Positions 22,870 through 34,729 are shown, counted from the first letter of the stretch. The stretch: 64,000 bases of DNA from Amborella trichopoda (GCF_000471905.2 NW_006500351.1:3794416-3858415), one strand, 5' to 3'. Made by a program: numbers and translations. Notes: generated by a model from the letters alone, not told the origin.

Positions 22870-23324
22870 GCTGTCACTAAGACTCATCAAATCTACCTCG
22901 TAAATACAAGAAATAATTAAAATTAGGAAACATACCTTCGTACCTTTTATGTTTAGATTTAATTTATTGATAAACTCAGTATTTCAAAAGATATCTTCTA
23001 ACTCTCTAATACTTTAAATTTATTTTTCAACTTAAACAAATGTGAAAAAGACGTGTTTTTTCTAAACCCGATCATTTATCTCTCTTCGCTTATGTATCCT
23101 AAACTTCTCTCTTTCTTGCTCTTCCTTCGTCCCTCACTCTCTCTCCTCTCTTGTTTCTCCTCGCCCTCCTCTCTTGTTTCTCCAAATACCTCTCTCTCTC
23201 CTCCCGATAACCTCTCACCTCCATGAAGCCCTTTTTTTTTCTCTCTCTAAAAGTTTCGGAGGATGTCTTTTAAAAAAGGCATGTCTTTTTAGTTTTGTTT
23301 GGCTTAAAAAAAAAAGGTTTAAAT

Positions 23325-24225
23325 TACCTTAGGGGGTTCGAAGAAATATAATCTATAATTTTTATACCTTAATATATCTTTTAAAACCTTAGGTCTATTC
23401 TGAAATGAAACTTAAAAATAGGGGTATGGATTTGTGAAAACAAAATAAATCCTTACCTCAAATCTTTGTCTGGAAAGTACTTTCAACAATAGAAATCTCC
23501 ATAACGACTCTAAAATCAATTTTGAATACCGACAATGAAATTTGAACCTAAAAAAAGGTACAGATCCTGCGTATCTATGAACATTTATTTTCACTTATTT
23601 TTAGGGCAAAATGAAGGATCTTTATTACAATATATACTTTTTTTAGAGCTTGAAATCTTTTTGACTTTCACAACCATAATGTTCAAGCCAAGATGATTCG
23701 TATAAAGGTTTTCTAATGCTTGAATTGCAATTTTAGATGAGTTATGAGGTGAGGCTTTACTTATTACTTATTTTGTTAGGGCTGTAGCCCTATCAAACCA
23801 TTTTCTGCACTTAAATTACCATAGGTTTGAAGAGGTTCTATAAGGCATAGGTTTTATGAAAACAAAATAAACCCTCACCTCAAATTTTTGTCAGAAAAAT
23901 ACTTTTGACAATGAAAATCTTCATGATGGCTCTAAAATCAATTTCCAACACCGACAATGTGATTCAAAACTCAAAAAATGGGATAGATCATATGGATCTA
24001 CGAACACTTATTTTTAGAGTGAAATGGACGATCTAGATAATTTATTACAAATGTACATTTTTTTTAGAGCTTGAAATCCATTTGTTTTTTTCACAACCAT
24101 AATGTTCAAGCCATGGTAATTCATATAAAGATTTTTCAATACTTGAATTGCAATTTTTGATGAGTTATAATGCGAGGCTTTACTTGTTTTGATATAGATG
24201 CAGTCCTATCAAACCATTTTCCCTA
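23325..24225 (+). repeat. Diverged direct duplication, unit about 420 bp
   Basis: The segment from 'gaaaacaaaataaa' (23436) through 'aaaatcaattt...ccgacaatg', 'acaaccataatgttcaagcca' and 'ccctatcaaaccattttc' is repeated from 23858 in the same order, with many substitutions and small gaps. The preceding 100 bp or so also correspond weakly. There is no open frame, and the unit's origin is unknown. Confidence 0.75.
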
Positions 24226-24257
24226 TTGTAAGGAAAATTTATAGATATTCCTTGAAC

Positions 24258-24715
24258 CTCCTTTCTAGACATTCTAGTCCCGAGTACTTTGAAAGTCACC
24301 CTTCTAACCTTAAAACCTTTTTGTTTGCAGCTACTCTCGGAAAAAAAAAAAAGGCATTTTTGTACCAAAATATCTTCCTTATAGAGAACATTTTCCAATT
24401 TCCCTCTCTATTTCCATCGGACCGGAACAGGCACGTTTACCACATTTTTGTGTCAGACTCGCACATGTTGGGCATCATGCATTGGAACACCCTACTTTCT
24501 AGGCATGCTAGTACCCCGTACTTTGTAAGTCACATTCCCAACCCCAAATCTTTTTGTATTTGCAATTACCTCTGAAAGCAAAAAATTAGGCCTTTTTTTT
24601 TTACCAAAAATACTTTCTTTTTAGGGCACGTTTTCCACTTTCTCTCTCTATTTCTATCGGACTGGCACAAGCAAGTCAGACTAACACATGTTGGACATCA
24701 TGTTTTGGAAATATG
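24258..24715 (+). repeat. Diverged direct duplication, unit about 234 bp
   Basis: 'ctttctaggcatgctagt'-type sequence followed by 'gtactttg.aagtcac', 'accaaaa.ta', 'ctctctatttc.atcgga' and 'cacatgttgg.catcatg' occurs at 24261 and again at 24495. It directly follows the 420-bp duplication, so this 1.4-kb stretch is built from two successive tandem events. Confidence 0.7.
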
Positions 24716-25559
24716 GATTAAACAATAGCATTTTGTTCCAAAAAAATTTAAAAATTACTTGGGGGTGTTTGCAAAGAAAGATAGTGTTGGGGTTAATAGT
24801 ATGGTATGAAAAGTGTTGAGGAGGAAGATACCTAGAATATTATTTGCAAAATTGATCGGGTCGACTTGGAAGGGGCAAGTTACTAGAAACCGGCCATTGG
24901 TCGTGGTTAGTTTCAGCCGATCAGGGAAGTCAAGATGAGAACTTAAAAAAAAATTCAAAAAAAATAAGAAATTCAAAAAATAAGAAATTTGTTTCCAATA
25001 TTCTTTTTAATATTTTCGATTGTTTGGGAAAAGATCAGAATGTATTTTGGCCATAACTACTTATTTTCACATTTCCCTTATTTATTAGAATCTTTTTAAA
25101 ATATCATTGGGCTCAAATTGATTTTTCAAAACTGTTTTTCTCTACTTTATTAATCTCATTTTGATGTATTTGAAAATATCTCCAGAGGCCCCGTTTTCAG
25201 CTTTCATTTCTTCCTCAAAATTTCAAAACCTATCTGCTAACCCCCTAAATGACTTTATCTATTTTTATTCCAACTTTCAACCCAAACAAATTAAAAAATA
25301 TATCTTTTTTCTAACTCTCTCTCCTCATCTGTTTCTCTCTCTAGACTGTCCACGTTCATGAGCTCCATCTATCTTTCTCTCTCTCTAACAACCCTCTCTC
25401 TTTCTCTACTCCACCTGCCATCTCTCTCTACCGCCCTCTCTCTACCACCGGCTGTCTCTCTCCTCCGCCTGCCATCAATTGTTAAGCCCAAATCCACCTC
25501 TTTTACAAAGAATAAAGCTTGTTTGCTATAGAGCACCTCCACTTCCCTATCATCGTCTC
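24716..25559. other. Non-coding AT-rich then CT-rich stretch
   Basis: 24727-25150 is AT-rich with short A-rich tandem words (AAATTCAAAAAATAAG repeated near 24950-24990). 25310-25480 is CT microsatellite-like. No gene is seen until the receptor-kinase remnant below 26335. Confidence 0.6.
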
Positions 25560-26335
25560 CGCTCCTCTCTCTCGAAACTCTCTCCCTAGCCAACTTATCC
25601 CCATTTTTAACTGTCCTTTTGATTCTTGACCTGGTATTTGTCAATAATGACCATGGCCAGAAGCCCATAACTTGCAAAATCTCAAACCACATTTATGGCA
25701 ATGGCCCTTGGTTTCAGCCCTTTGTTATTGCTCTAGTTTCTAGTCACAACTATTGAGCCATTTTTGTTGGTTACTGTGGTCGCAATAAGAGCCTGAGCCC
25801 CAAGAGTGTGATGCAATGGCAGGTGGTGAAGTTGTCGAAGTGGGGGTTGAATTGGACAGAGTTGCAGGTGCATAACAAATATTCTTCAAAGCCCTACTGC
25901 AAAGGCCTACATTTCTAGAAAAAGATTATGGCTTTTGATCCAAACTTGTTGGAATCTCATTGGAAAAGCGGTTCCATGAAAGGTTTAGGTATTGGATATT
26001 GCCATCCAGGTCTTCAGGTAAAAGGCCCATTCAACAAATTCGAAGAAAAATCCAACACTTCAGGAGCTACTGAATAATTAGAGCCGAACCCACTGGGTAA
26101 ATTGCAAGAAAAGTTGTTGCTGAGGAAGAGGGATGTGAGCTCCGGTGCCTGGGCTAGACTGGCAGTAATCTCTCCAGACAGTGCATTAAAAAAGAGGTTG
26201 AGATAGCGGAGATGGGTGAAATTTCTTGTTATATTGGAGGGAAGCTGCCCAAGAGTTCGTTGTTGGCTAGGGAGGGGAGAGAGTTTCGAGCTCAAGAAGA
26301 GGGTTTTGAGAGAGGAATGGAGACCATGATAAATA
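25560..26335 (-). pseudogene. LRR receptor-like kinase remnant (extracellular and transmembrane part)
   Basis: Read on the minus strand, 26295-26014 gives leucine-rich repeats (NFTHLRYLNLFFNALSGEI, then ELTSLFLSNNFS, then VLDFSSNLLNG). After a frame change it continues near 25990 as GNIQYLNLSWNRFSNEIPTS, the next repeat. Past a stop comes NVGLCSRALKNICYAPATLS, the capping segment typical of this family (LCG...PLKN.C). After that is a decayed hydrophobic segment in the membrane-span position (AIAINVV, then YGLLAMVII). The order matches the plant LRR-RLK group related to Arabidopsis At4g37250/At2g15300. No kinase domain follows, as CT-rich DNA replaces it. Stops and frameshifts make it a pseudogene. 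Confidence 0.75.
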
Positions 26336-26339
26336 ATAG

Positions 26340-27069
26340 CTCCTGTCCCCGCAAATAAGAGATCTTGGATAAAATATATTTAGGGAGTTAGGAGATATAT
26401 TAGAGTGAATTTCTATGTAGTAAGATAGGTTTTGCAACATTAGGTCAATGGAGAAATGAAAGTTGAAAATATGGTCTGTCTATAGAGATATTTTTCCATA
26501 ATTATACTTTAGACATACTTTAGACATACTTTTTATATTGTTTAGGATATTTTTGAGAGTTTTTTCAATTCTTTAGTCCTTTTGAGCTCCGTCAAACTTG
26601 TCCCGTTAGGACAACTATTTGCGCTAACAATAAAAACATTGGACAAAAATAAAAGGGAAAATATCTCTGTACTTTTTATTTTTTGTTTTTATTTCTCAAA
26701 AGACCCAAGAATTTAAACCATTTCTTGTGGCATAAAGTCTTTATAAAGTCTCCCTCCCTAAAAACTCTGTCTCTCACCTCTCTCACCGTCTCTTTCTCTC
26801 TGTTATTTGTGTAAGAGGCAATCAAAAAGCAAGTATTCTTCTTCATTATAAAACTAACCAGCACCAAACTTGTTTTCTAATTCAATCCATTCTCTCTCCC
26901 AGCCTACTACTTTTTTTTTTTCTCTCTCTATATCTGCAACTTCCATAAGCCCTCTTTATCACAACACCAGTTGTGCTGTCAAAGTCTATAGAAGAAAGTT
27001 CTCTTTTAGAGAGTGGAAACTCAAAAGTCCATATGAGAAAGTCTTGTTTTAGAGAGAAAACCTAGAGGG
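26340..27069. other. Non-coding stretch
   Basis: AT-rich sequence with GA/CT-rich patches (26750-26810, 26880-26930) and a short 'tttagacatact' tandem near 26505-26535. No gene is supported. Confidence 0.5.
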
Positions 27070-27377
27070 AAAAACACCTAATAAATTACAAGTTTTAATG
27101 AGAGAGAACTCAATAAATCAATAAACAGTTTAAGAATAAGAAACCAGAAAGGGAGAGAACCCAAGAAAAGAACGGTTCCAAAATGGAGGGAGGGACCCAA
27201 AAAGGAGGAAGCTCTATATTGACAGAAGATTTAGAGAGAAGAGAGAGAAAGACCCATAAAAAGCTTTAGAGAGAGTTTATCCATTAAGGAAAGCAAGCAA
27301 AGTGTCATGTTTTCGCAATAGAAAGAAAAGGGGGTTGGCGTGAAGAGGGTCTTTTCAAGGTGGGTCTCTCTCTCTAA
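27070..27377 (+). promoter_or_regulatory. GA-rich leader-like tract before glutaredoxin-family fragment
   Basis: The 300 bp before the ATG at 27378 is rich in GAGAGA and AGAGAGAAAG words and ends 'gtctctctctctaaATGG'. Purine-rich leaders like this are common in plant 5' UTRs. It suggests that the 5' end of the gene was copied or retained with its leader, but no transcript evidence is available. Confidence 0.35.
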
Positions 27378-27569
27378 ATGGGATGCACAAGCTCTAGAGA
27401 GACCTTATATGGAAGAGTAGTTGGAGAATCCATGGACCCTGTCAAGAGAAGCATGTCCATGCCTTTGCCTGGTCCAGTCCACCACTCCCCATCAAAGCCA
27501 GGGGAGAGTTATCATCTTGTTTCTCTCACATTTACCACCTACGGTTTTTTGTTAATGGATTCTTTCTGA
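27378..27569 (+). pseudogene. N-terminal fragment of a glutaredoxin-family protein
   Basis: The 63-residue frame starts MGCTSSRE, a myristoylation-type N-terminus. It continues PVKRSMSMPLP, VHHSPSKPGESYHLVSLT, then LLMDSF and a stop. This is the characteristic N-terminal region of plant glutaredoxin-domain proteins of the At5g39865/At3g28850 type (MGC..S, RS.SMP, HHPP...G.SYHVVALTS, GSL.LDS). Those proteins are usually single-exon and much longer, with a C-terminal glutaredoxin domain. Nothing resembling that domain follows in the next several kilobases. I therefore call it a truncated remnant. An unusual split gene with a distant second exon is less likely. Confidence 0.6.
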
Positions 27570-28419
27570 TTTCTCACCACAAAACCCAAATAAAAGCACA
27601 TAGTTTACAGAAAGAGAGATGAAAAAGAGATATGGAGTTTTGAGAGACATAGAGATGGAGTCGCTTTACAAAATGTTTAGGTCAATAGTCAAAGGGGTCT
27701 AGGGGATAAAAAAATAGAAAAGCTAAAGACTTTATGCCATAAAAAATAATTTAAATTTTTGGATCTCTCGAAAAAATGGAAGCAAAAAACAATAAAGAGT
27801 ACGATATTTCCCCAAAAAAAAATACCAGTACCGGCATAACAATCACGTATGAGAAAGCGCATGGAAGGCTCAAAAACTGCTGCCCCTTGAGTCAAGCCAT
27901 GTATTCCGTGAGCACGACACAGACCTCATCCTCCCTCTTCTTACCCTTTTCTTTCAAAGTCCAAGGCCTCAAAGTTGCTCCAATTTGTGCAGTGAAGATG
28001 AGAGAGAAAAGAAAAATCATTCACGGCATGTGCATACCTTGCACATCTCTTTTTCAAAACGAGGAGAAACATACTTTCGATTCAAACTTTGGCAATTGAA
28101 CTTCATATATCAAACCTCTCTCTCTCTGGCATCATCGAATCCAAACTAATACGAATAGCATTTCAGATCAAAATTGAACGAATGCACTTTGTCTTTATCT
28201 CTCTGTTCTCTAATTTTCCAATTTTGCTCTCACTAGTTAAAGTATGTTCTTGATTGTACTGCATGAATTTGTTTTCTATGGATTAATCCTCTTCCTTTCC
28301 CTCTTCTCCCTTTCCTCACCGTATTTTTCTGGTGAATGAGAATTGGGTTTTCCTGCCATTTCCCAAATTTCTGCTAATTGGGATGTTTGTCAATGCAAAT
28401 GCCAGATATCTCACGGAAG

Positions 28420-28559
28420 CTGTCCAGCATTTTTATTGTCAGACAGTCCACGTACTACCCAAAATAGGCGGTTCTCGGTGATGGCTACCCCGGATAGAGG
28501 GAAAACGAAAATATTTTGTGGGATTTTCCTACTGTCTGGTGTTGTTATTGCTGGACAGT
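28420..28559. repeat. Inverted repeat, about 28-bp arms, 83-bp spacer
   Basis: The left arm 28420-28447 begins CTGTCCAGCA and ends CAGACAGT. The right arm 28531-28559 begins ACTGTCTGG and ends CTGGACAGT. The arms pair at both ends with a diverged centre, so the whole could be a very small MITE or a cruciform. No target duplication is evident. Confidence 0.6.
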
Positions 28560-30001
28560 ATGGGCAGCTGCGGAAAAAAAGGGCGTGCACCGGGAGGTGG
28601 TGGTGGTTGTAAATTTTGAATGAAATATACACATTTGGTAATTTACAGCTGGAAAAAATGTTCTTACATAATTTTCTCTAAAACAATATCCCTGACTTAG
28701 GGCCTGTAAGATCAGTCCCCTGGTAGAGATCTCTGCAACCTCACCATTGGCCAAGCTCCTATAACCCAGGACCTTGATGCATGATTAATGGACATAGAGG
28801 TCCTCTCCCTATTGTAATGGGTTATGGACTTGAAGGCCTTTTGCCTGCTGAAACAGTACACATTACGAGTAGTTCTCATCTTTCGCTCCCTTTCACTAGC
28901 TTTCTACTCTCTCAACTTATAAGTTTTTCCCTCCCTCTTTCTAAGGGGATTTATGATTTATGAAATATGTGGTTTTCAAAACTGCATCTTCTAATACTGT
29001 AGCACATTCCTATTTGATAAGAGGGAACATCTTGGTATTTATTTGCTTTTTTTTAAAGCTAAAAAGTGGATGCTTCTAGTTCCATGGAGGACCATGAAAC
29101 TTGGGATATCCACTTCCCTAGGAAACATGGTTTCAGAATCGTGTCTTCTAGAAATCAAACATGTTGTAAAAGTTTCTCTCTATATATTTGTCTTCCTATT
29201 CGACCAATGAATGTGAATCCAAATGCCTAGGCATGGACAGGAGGACCCTTTATAATTTTTTGACAAAGTTTGCCGCCTTTTATAGAACCTATGTTTAGAT
29301 TTTCTCAAATTAAAAGTTAGAGGGCTTCACATTGTGGTTATGTTGAGGCTGTTGTATTGGTTTGTCTTAAGTATGAGATATGTGACTATTTGTTTCACTG
29401 GAAAATATTTATGGTATTATGGAATGGTTCATATTTTTTTTTCATTTTTTATTTTTTGATTAAATCATAGAATTCCTCACATGTAACAGTCTTCTCAAAA
29501 TCCCACTCAGAGAATCTCCTATATAAATGTTATCCCAAAAAACCGTACAAATGCCCGTTTTACTTTCTCTCTTAACTTCCTCTCTCTCCCGTTCTCTCCC
29601 TTCTCTTTCCAGTCGTTTTCAGAGACACCACCCCCAATTTATCTAGGGGGAAGATTTCCAACATCCCATGCCTCGGAGAGGGAGACGGAGAGAGAGCTTT
29701 ACAAGACGGCCTCGCCGTTTCAATGGGTGGACCTAGGTCAATCGGACTCGACCGAGTAACTCTGCCTTGCCCTAAGGGTGAGCCGAGTTTTGAGCGAGTA
29801 AAGTGTACAACAAATTTGAAAAGTTTATTTATATAATGCCATGATATTTAGTCATTTATGTTTGAGTGGCTCCGTGGCCATGACAAAAGTTTTCCCCTGG
29901 GATTGGAGTTCAAACTCCCTAGAAACATCTCTTTTTTTTTAACCAAGAGAATTCCCCCTAAAACAAAAGTTAGCCTCTACAAGAATGGAACCAATTTACA
30001 T

Positions 30002-30187
30002 CAAGCGCCCTAACCAACATACCTTCAACGTTTTGGTTGAAAACATCTGTTGCTGAATATGTATATATATCAATATTTATGTTTATTTTCATAACCAAGC
30101 GCCCTAAATAACATGCCTTCAACGTTTTGATTGAAAAAATATGCTGCTAAATATGCATATATATCAATATTTATGTTCATTTTCATA
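30002..30187. repeat. Tandem duplication, two units of about 94 bp
   Basis: 'caagcgccctaa..aacat.ccttcaacgtttt' through 'tatatatcaatatttatgtt' occurs at 30002 and again at 30096, with roughly a dozen differences. It is non-coding. Confidence 0.8.
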
Positions 30188-30677
30188 AAAGAACAAAAAA
30201 AAAAAAGTAAGCTGGGCTTGTCCAAGTTACTCGCCTCGGAGTCAATTTTTTTAACATTGGGTGGACGTTTGTGGTAGGGGCGGAAAAAGACGACAATTCT
30301 AATCCCATGAGAGAAAACATGCCACAATTCTAATCCCCCATGAGCAACAGACGCCCAAAACCCAAACCTATCGATCTCCAAAGGCCTGAACTCTCTCTCT
30401 AACTTGAATCACCTAAAACCAAGCAAACCAAATCCCAATCACGACGAAACCATCATTCTCTTCAAGCTTTAATACCAGAAGAGTTGAAAAGCCCGACGAC
30501 CCATCTCTCTAAATACCACTAATCCCATGAAAGAGAAAGGGCCCCGATTCAAGCCCATCTCCCTTAACCCATTACGTTCTCTTTCTAAGACCTCAACCAC
30601 CACAACACCCAAGCACCCCAAATTCCAAAACTAATCTCCCTAAACACCGCCGCTTTTCCTCTCTGGAATCCCTAAAA

Positions 30678-30886
30678 ATGAGCAGTGGAGGGGGAGGAGG
30701 AACGGGCAACGGGGCTTGTGGCTGTGGCCCTTGCAAGTTTTTGAGGCGGAAGTTCGCAAGCGGGTGCACTTTGCATCTTACTCTGACTCAGAGCATGGGG
30801 CGGCACACTTTGCAGCGGGCTACAAAGTGTTTGGCCAGAATAGCTTGCTGGAAAGCTTGCCCGTTGATTTCCGCATTTTGCGTTAA
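30678..30886 (+). pseudogene. LOB-domain (LBD) transcription factor fragment, frameshifted
   Basis: From the ATG at 30678 the frame reads MSSGGGGGTGNGACGCGPCK then FLRRKFASGC. This is the start of the LOB zinc-binding block (C-x2-C-x6-C-x3-C), but the third cysteine is Phe. One base is then missing. In the next frame, from about 30768, the sequence resumes as FASYSDSEHGAAHFAAGYKV, FGQNSLLESLPVDFR, matching the conserved middle of class I LOB domains. The homology stops after the PVDFR (PV.DR) block, so the GAS block is altered and the leucine-zipper part is missing. A lost cysteine, a frameshift and truncation make it non-functional. LBD proteins are plant nuclear transcription factors. Confidence 0.75.
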
Positions 30887-31127
30887 GCTTTCTTTTAAAG
30901 AAGTTGAAAAGGAGAGTTAAGGAGCGAAGAAGAGAGAAAAAGAAGAGGGTACTTATTTTAGGTTGTTCCTTCTCTTCGACCTACATCTAGAGTTGAAGGG
31001 CTATTTTGCTATGCCTATTATTTCATTAATCAATTATTATATAGATGAAACAAGATCCCAACAAATTAGAAATTGATTATCCAAATATCTCATAAATATA
31101 GTGCCTTTTTAACCAATATTCCTCAAC

Positions 31128-31375
31128 TAAAGAACCCACAAGCTTTAAGGAAGCTAATTCAAATGCAGTATGGAGGACTGCTATGAAAGAGGAACTTGTT
31201 GCTTTAAAAACAAAAATCATATTTAGGATGTTACCACTCTTCCTAAAGAGGAAAATCAGTTGGCTGCAAGTGGATCCATAAAACAAAATACGAAAGTGAT
31301 ATAATAATTGAGAGATATAAGGTGAGACTTGCAAATGGATTCACCTAAACTTATAGTGTTGACTACAAGGAGATA
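31128..31375 (+). pseudogene. Copia reverse transcriptase, N-terminal fragment
   Basis: Translation gives EPTSFKEANSNAVWRTAMKE, then ELVALKTK, then after breaks VGCKWIHKTKYESDIIIERY, KVRLANGF and VDYKEI. This is the canonical start of Copia RT (EP.SF.EA...W..AM..E, G.KWV.K.K....G.IERYKARLVAKG, Y..DY.ETF). There are stops and missing residues, and only about 80 residues survive with no LTR nearby. Confidence 0.75.
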
Positions 31376-31521
31376 ATTTCTTAAAATCCATATGTTTTTC
31401 ATTGGAATAACGTATTTTGTGATTGCTTTCCTTTTTTGTTTGACAAGAGTGTTGAATATTATTTAAATCATGGAGTCATTACAACCATAACAGTAGAGAA
31501 ATTACAAAAAAGAAAGCCACA

Positions 31522-31970
31522 TTAGAACAAAGAAAGGGAAGCCCTTAACGAGGGAAGGGATGCCCCCTTCTCAACAAGGTCATCTGCCAAAGTATTAGCC
31601 TCTCTATATGTATGGTTGAAGGTAATGTTGTTGCCAGCAGATAATTCTTTAATGTGCAACCAAATATATCTCATATGCCACGGTGTAATAGATAAGCAGT
31701 TACACCAGTCCATCGAGTTCTTAGAGTCCCCTTCCACAAATAGGGAGTCCCCCAAGCTCATCTCCTTCCATAGCTTGATACCTTGTAGGACCGCTGCCAT
31801 TTCAGCATAGTTCACAGTAGCATCACCACACGGTCCTGCAAAACAAAAAGCTAAATTCCCACTTGAGTCCCTGCATACTCCACCCACCCCAACCCTACCT
31901 GGATTTCCCATAGAAGAGCCATCAACATTTAAAGCAACCACTCAAAGGAGGCTGCCAGCTGCTTCTTAGC
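31522..31970 (-). pseudogene. RNase H-like domain of a LINE-type retroelement
   Basis: Minus strand: LNVDGSSMGNPGRVGVGGV, then NYAEMAAVLQGIKLW, LFVEGDSKNSMDW and EANTLADDLVEKGA. The four acidic positions of the plant RVT_3/RNase H type are present: D in NVDGSS, E in NYAEM, D in EGDSK and D in LADDL. This domain ends many plant LINEs and also occurs as free 'non-LTR retroelement reverse transcriptase' fragments. Just upstream, the WQPPLSGCFK segment that normally precedes it lies in another frame, so a frameshift separates them. The 139-codon frame itself is intact, but no RT is present and the LINE is truncated. Confidence 0.75.
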
Positions 31971-32546
31971 CTCACCTTAATAAATCTTAACAAGATTAGT
32001 TGATCAAGATTCTCATCTACATCCATTCTTGAAGTCCCCCATCCTTCTTTAGTAATTCTATGTATTGAGTAAGGTCTTATTTTTTAAGGTTGCCAAATCC
32101 ACTGCCACAAGATGTATAGTAAGTAATACGACTAGATCGTCTTGGCTAGAAGTCTTGAGGGATTATTTACCCTTTATATTCATTTGATTGTTCCTCCTCA
32201 TTGGAGTTTTGTGGAGTTTCAAGAATAAATTCTTGAGGCATTTCTTGATTAGGCGTAGTGCTCTTAATGATTTCGACTTTGGAATTAAGGTCATCCATTT
32301 TCTAGAGATCTTGAGTAGAGGTTGTTTTGCTAATGATCCTTATGAGGCTTATTAGTTTGAAAATAAGGAGTTTGTTTATTCAATTCAATATTTCAAGAAA
32401 CATACATTTGCCAAGTTTTTGGGTCATATTATTTGTAACTCTTTTTGGTAGGTGAATATCCCATGAATATACATTTAATAGATCGATTTTTTTAGTCTAT
32501 CACAACCTTTTTTAATGAATGCAATTAGGTCGACTGTGACCACAAC
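31971..32546. other. Unassigned flank left of Tat-type element
   Basis: No gene is supported. On the minus strand, 32300-32150 is open and reads a hydrophilic run (DDLNSKVEIIKSTTPNQEMP, then EFILETPQNSNEEEQSNEYK) followed by stops and PRRSSRI. Such acidic linkers before an RRS motif occur between integrase and RT in Copia polyproteins, so this may be another decayed Copia piece. This is a weak inference. Confidence 0.3.
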
Positions 32547-33916
32547 TGTTATACGTCATTTTTAACATACTTATATCCTTGGGGAGATAAGGAGAGAGCC
32601 AGTAGTAAATTGGTCCTACCGGTACCCAAGACGCTGCTAGACCACGGGAACAATATAACAATAAGCCTAATATTGGGCGACCTCTGAAGAAGTTTCGGAA
32701 TGGCCTCAAATTTAATGAGAGGATATTTTTAGGTAACGTAAGGACTCCCGTAAAGTTTCGTTGCCTTCTGACTAGTTTTGAGATGACCAGAATGAAACGT
32801 GATTTTCAAATCCAGTTATTATCATGCTAAAAATGGACCCTATAACTTTAGCCCTATTTTCTGAATCTCAAAACACTACCAGACCACCACCATTGGATCC
32901 GAAATATCGAGAAAGCCCCAGTTACCATATTTCGGCTTAAACGAACCCTCCGAGGCCATTCTGGGCCTAACTTACCATAAAAAGGTGAGTTTTACACTGT
33001 TGCGGTACAACTTTGGTGAATCAGTTTCAATAAAAGGAAACTGTGTTTTCTCATTTCAGGATGGTTTTAAAATGCTTATGACTTACTCATTTTGAGTCCA
33101 ATTAAGCTCAAATTTAGACACGAGCTGGATTTCGACGACTCGCTCATTTTGATATTTGGCATGCATTATGGCGTGGCTCGAAACGAGAGAATTTTTAGAG
33201 AGAAGATGGGCTTGAAACAGGAAAATTTAGATTTTATAAAGAAGAACATCCAATTCTTTGAGATGTCATAGCTCAAGGTCCCAATGTCGGATCGTCACAA
33301 GTATGGGTCCATTGCAACCACGCTTCAAAGAGCTATAATTTGATATAATATTTGTTTACGATCAAAGGCCGGATTGCACCAAATTTTGAGGTCGAAGATG
33401 ACATACTTTTTTGGTCATCGGAATCCCATTTTCCGGTGACTTCTTAAAATTGGAATGTGCTTAAACGGAGAACAAAATGGACAAAATTTAGCATAAATTG
33501 ATCGTGACAGTATCCTTTTCAATTTGTGATCAAAATGAAAGCTCGGAACATCATGGATCATGCTGGATTGTTGGCGAAGAATCACAAGTTTATGGAACTT
33601 GGCTGGATTTTTAGTTCTTCCTTAAAAATGTGTTTCAAGGCGATCAAAGTGTATCAAAACGTGCACAATAGTTCAAGCATCTATTCTACGACATTTGATT
33701 GGCTGAATTTCCGTAGGCTTCTGAAAAATCTCTTGAGGCCTAGCAATGGCAAGAGACCCCTCATGGAGGGATGATTTTGATATTTGTTGAAAAGTGCTTA
33801 GGGGTATTTTGGTCATTTGATCAAAACACGGGATTAATATTTTAATTCGTAAAATGTGTATTTTTTGACAATTTTGATAGTTTTTTTAGCATTTCACCCT
33901 TGTTTTGTGGTTGCTC

Positions 33917-33924
33917 TATATAAG
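33917..33924 (+). promoter_or_regulatory. TATA box in Tat-type LTRs
   Basis: TATATAAG followed by GAGCTCAA, conserved at 58475-58482 in the other LTR while surrounding bases have drifted. Transcription would start about 30 bp downstream, near 'gtctctcttggaaatcactc'. Confidence 0.55.
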
Positions 33925-34684
33925 GAGCTCAAGTCATTTATAGTAGTCTCTCTTGGAAATCACTCTTGAACACTTGAACATTTAGATTGAATTATTTTCT
34001 TTACTCTTAAGTTCAAGACTCAAGATTGAAGGAGAGAGAAACATCTCTTAGAGAGAGAAAATACCCTTAAGAATCCTTCACTCCCTAGAACTTCCAAATT
34101 CCGACTACCGTAGGATTCCCAAATTCCAATCCCATACGCCCTATAACTTCTAGCTTCCATACACTTTAAAAACCCTTAGCTCCTAATCCTAATCCATACA
34201 CCCTACAACTTACCTTAGCTAGCCTACACCCTACCCTTTCCCATACACCATAGCATCCTATACCCTTTTGTTATCCTATAACCTTTTGTTATCCTATACC
34301 CTTTTGTTATCCTATACCTTACTCTATACTATATACTCTAGTTCTTATACACCATACCTCAACCCAACTCATCTAAGCTATATACCTAGACTTTAAACCT
34401 TAGCCTAGACCAACAACGATCAAGGTGTCTCTCACATGTGCATGCAAAGGAACAGACGAAGGTGCATCTAGGCTCAAGTACATTCTAGGTCCATTCTCTC
34501 TCCTCTTTCTCTTCTTTCTCTCTTTCTCTCTTTCTCTCTTTCTTTTCTCTTTCTCTCTTTTCTATCCCTTTGTTATCTCTTCTCTCTTTCACTCTCTCTT
34601 CTTCCTCTTTCTCTCTCTTCTTCCTCACATTCTCTCTCTCTTATTTCTCTCTTTCTCTTTCTCCCCTTCTTTCTCTCTCTTCAT

Positions 34685-34729
<45 letters not shown>

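Larger units (their letters stand above)
27570..30677. other. Non-coding stretch with small repeats
   Basis: No gene is supported. It contains an inverted repeat (28420-28559), a 94-bp tandem duplication (30002-30187), and a tRNA-like piece at about 29862-29945 ('gtggctccgtggcc', then B-box-like 'ggagttcaaactcc', then a T-run) that could be SINE-derived. A CT-rich tract lies at 29560-29620. The 107- and 89-codon frames at 27776 and 28343 have no recognisable features, and the second spans the inverted repeat. Confidence 0.55.

Noticed and set aside
27776..28099. 107-codon frame after the glutaredoxin-family fragment, considered as its continuation
   Set aside because: No glutaredoxin motif (no CxxC/CxxS-type site in a suitable context) and no splice logic linking it.
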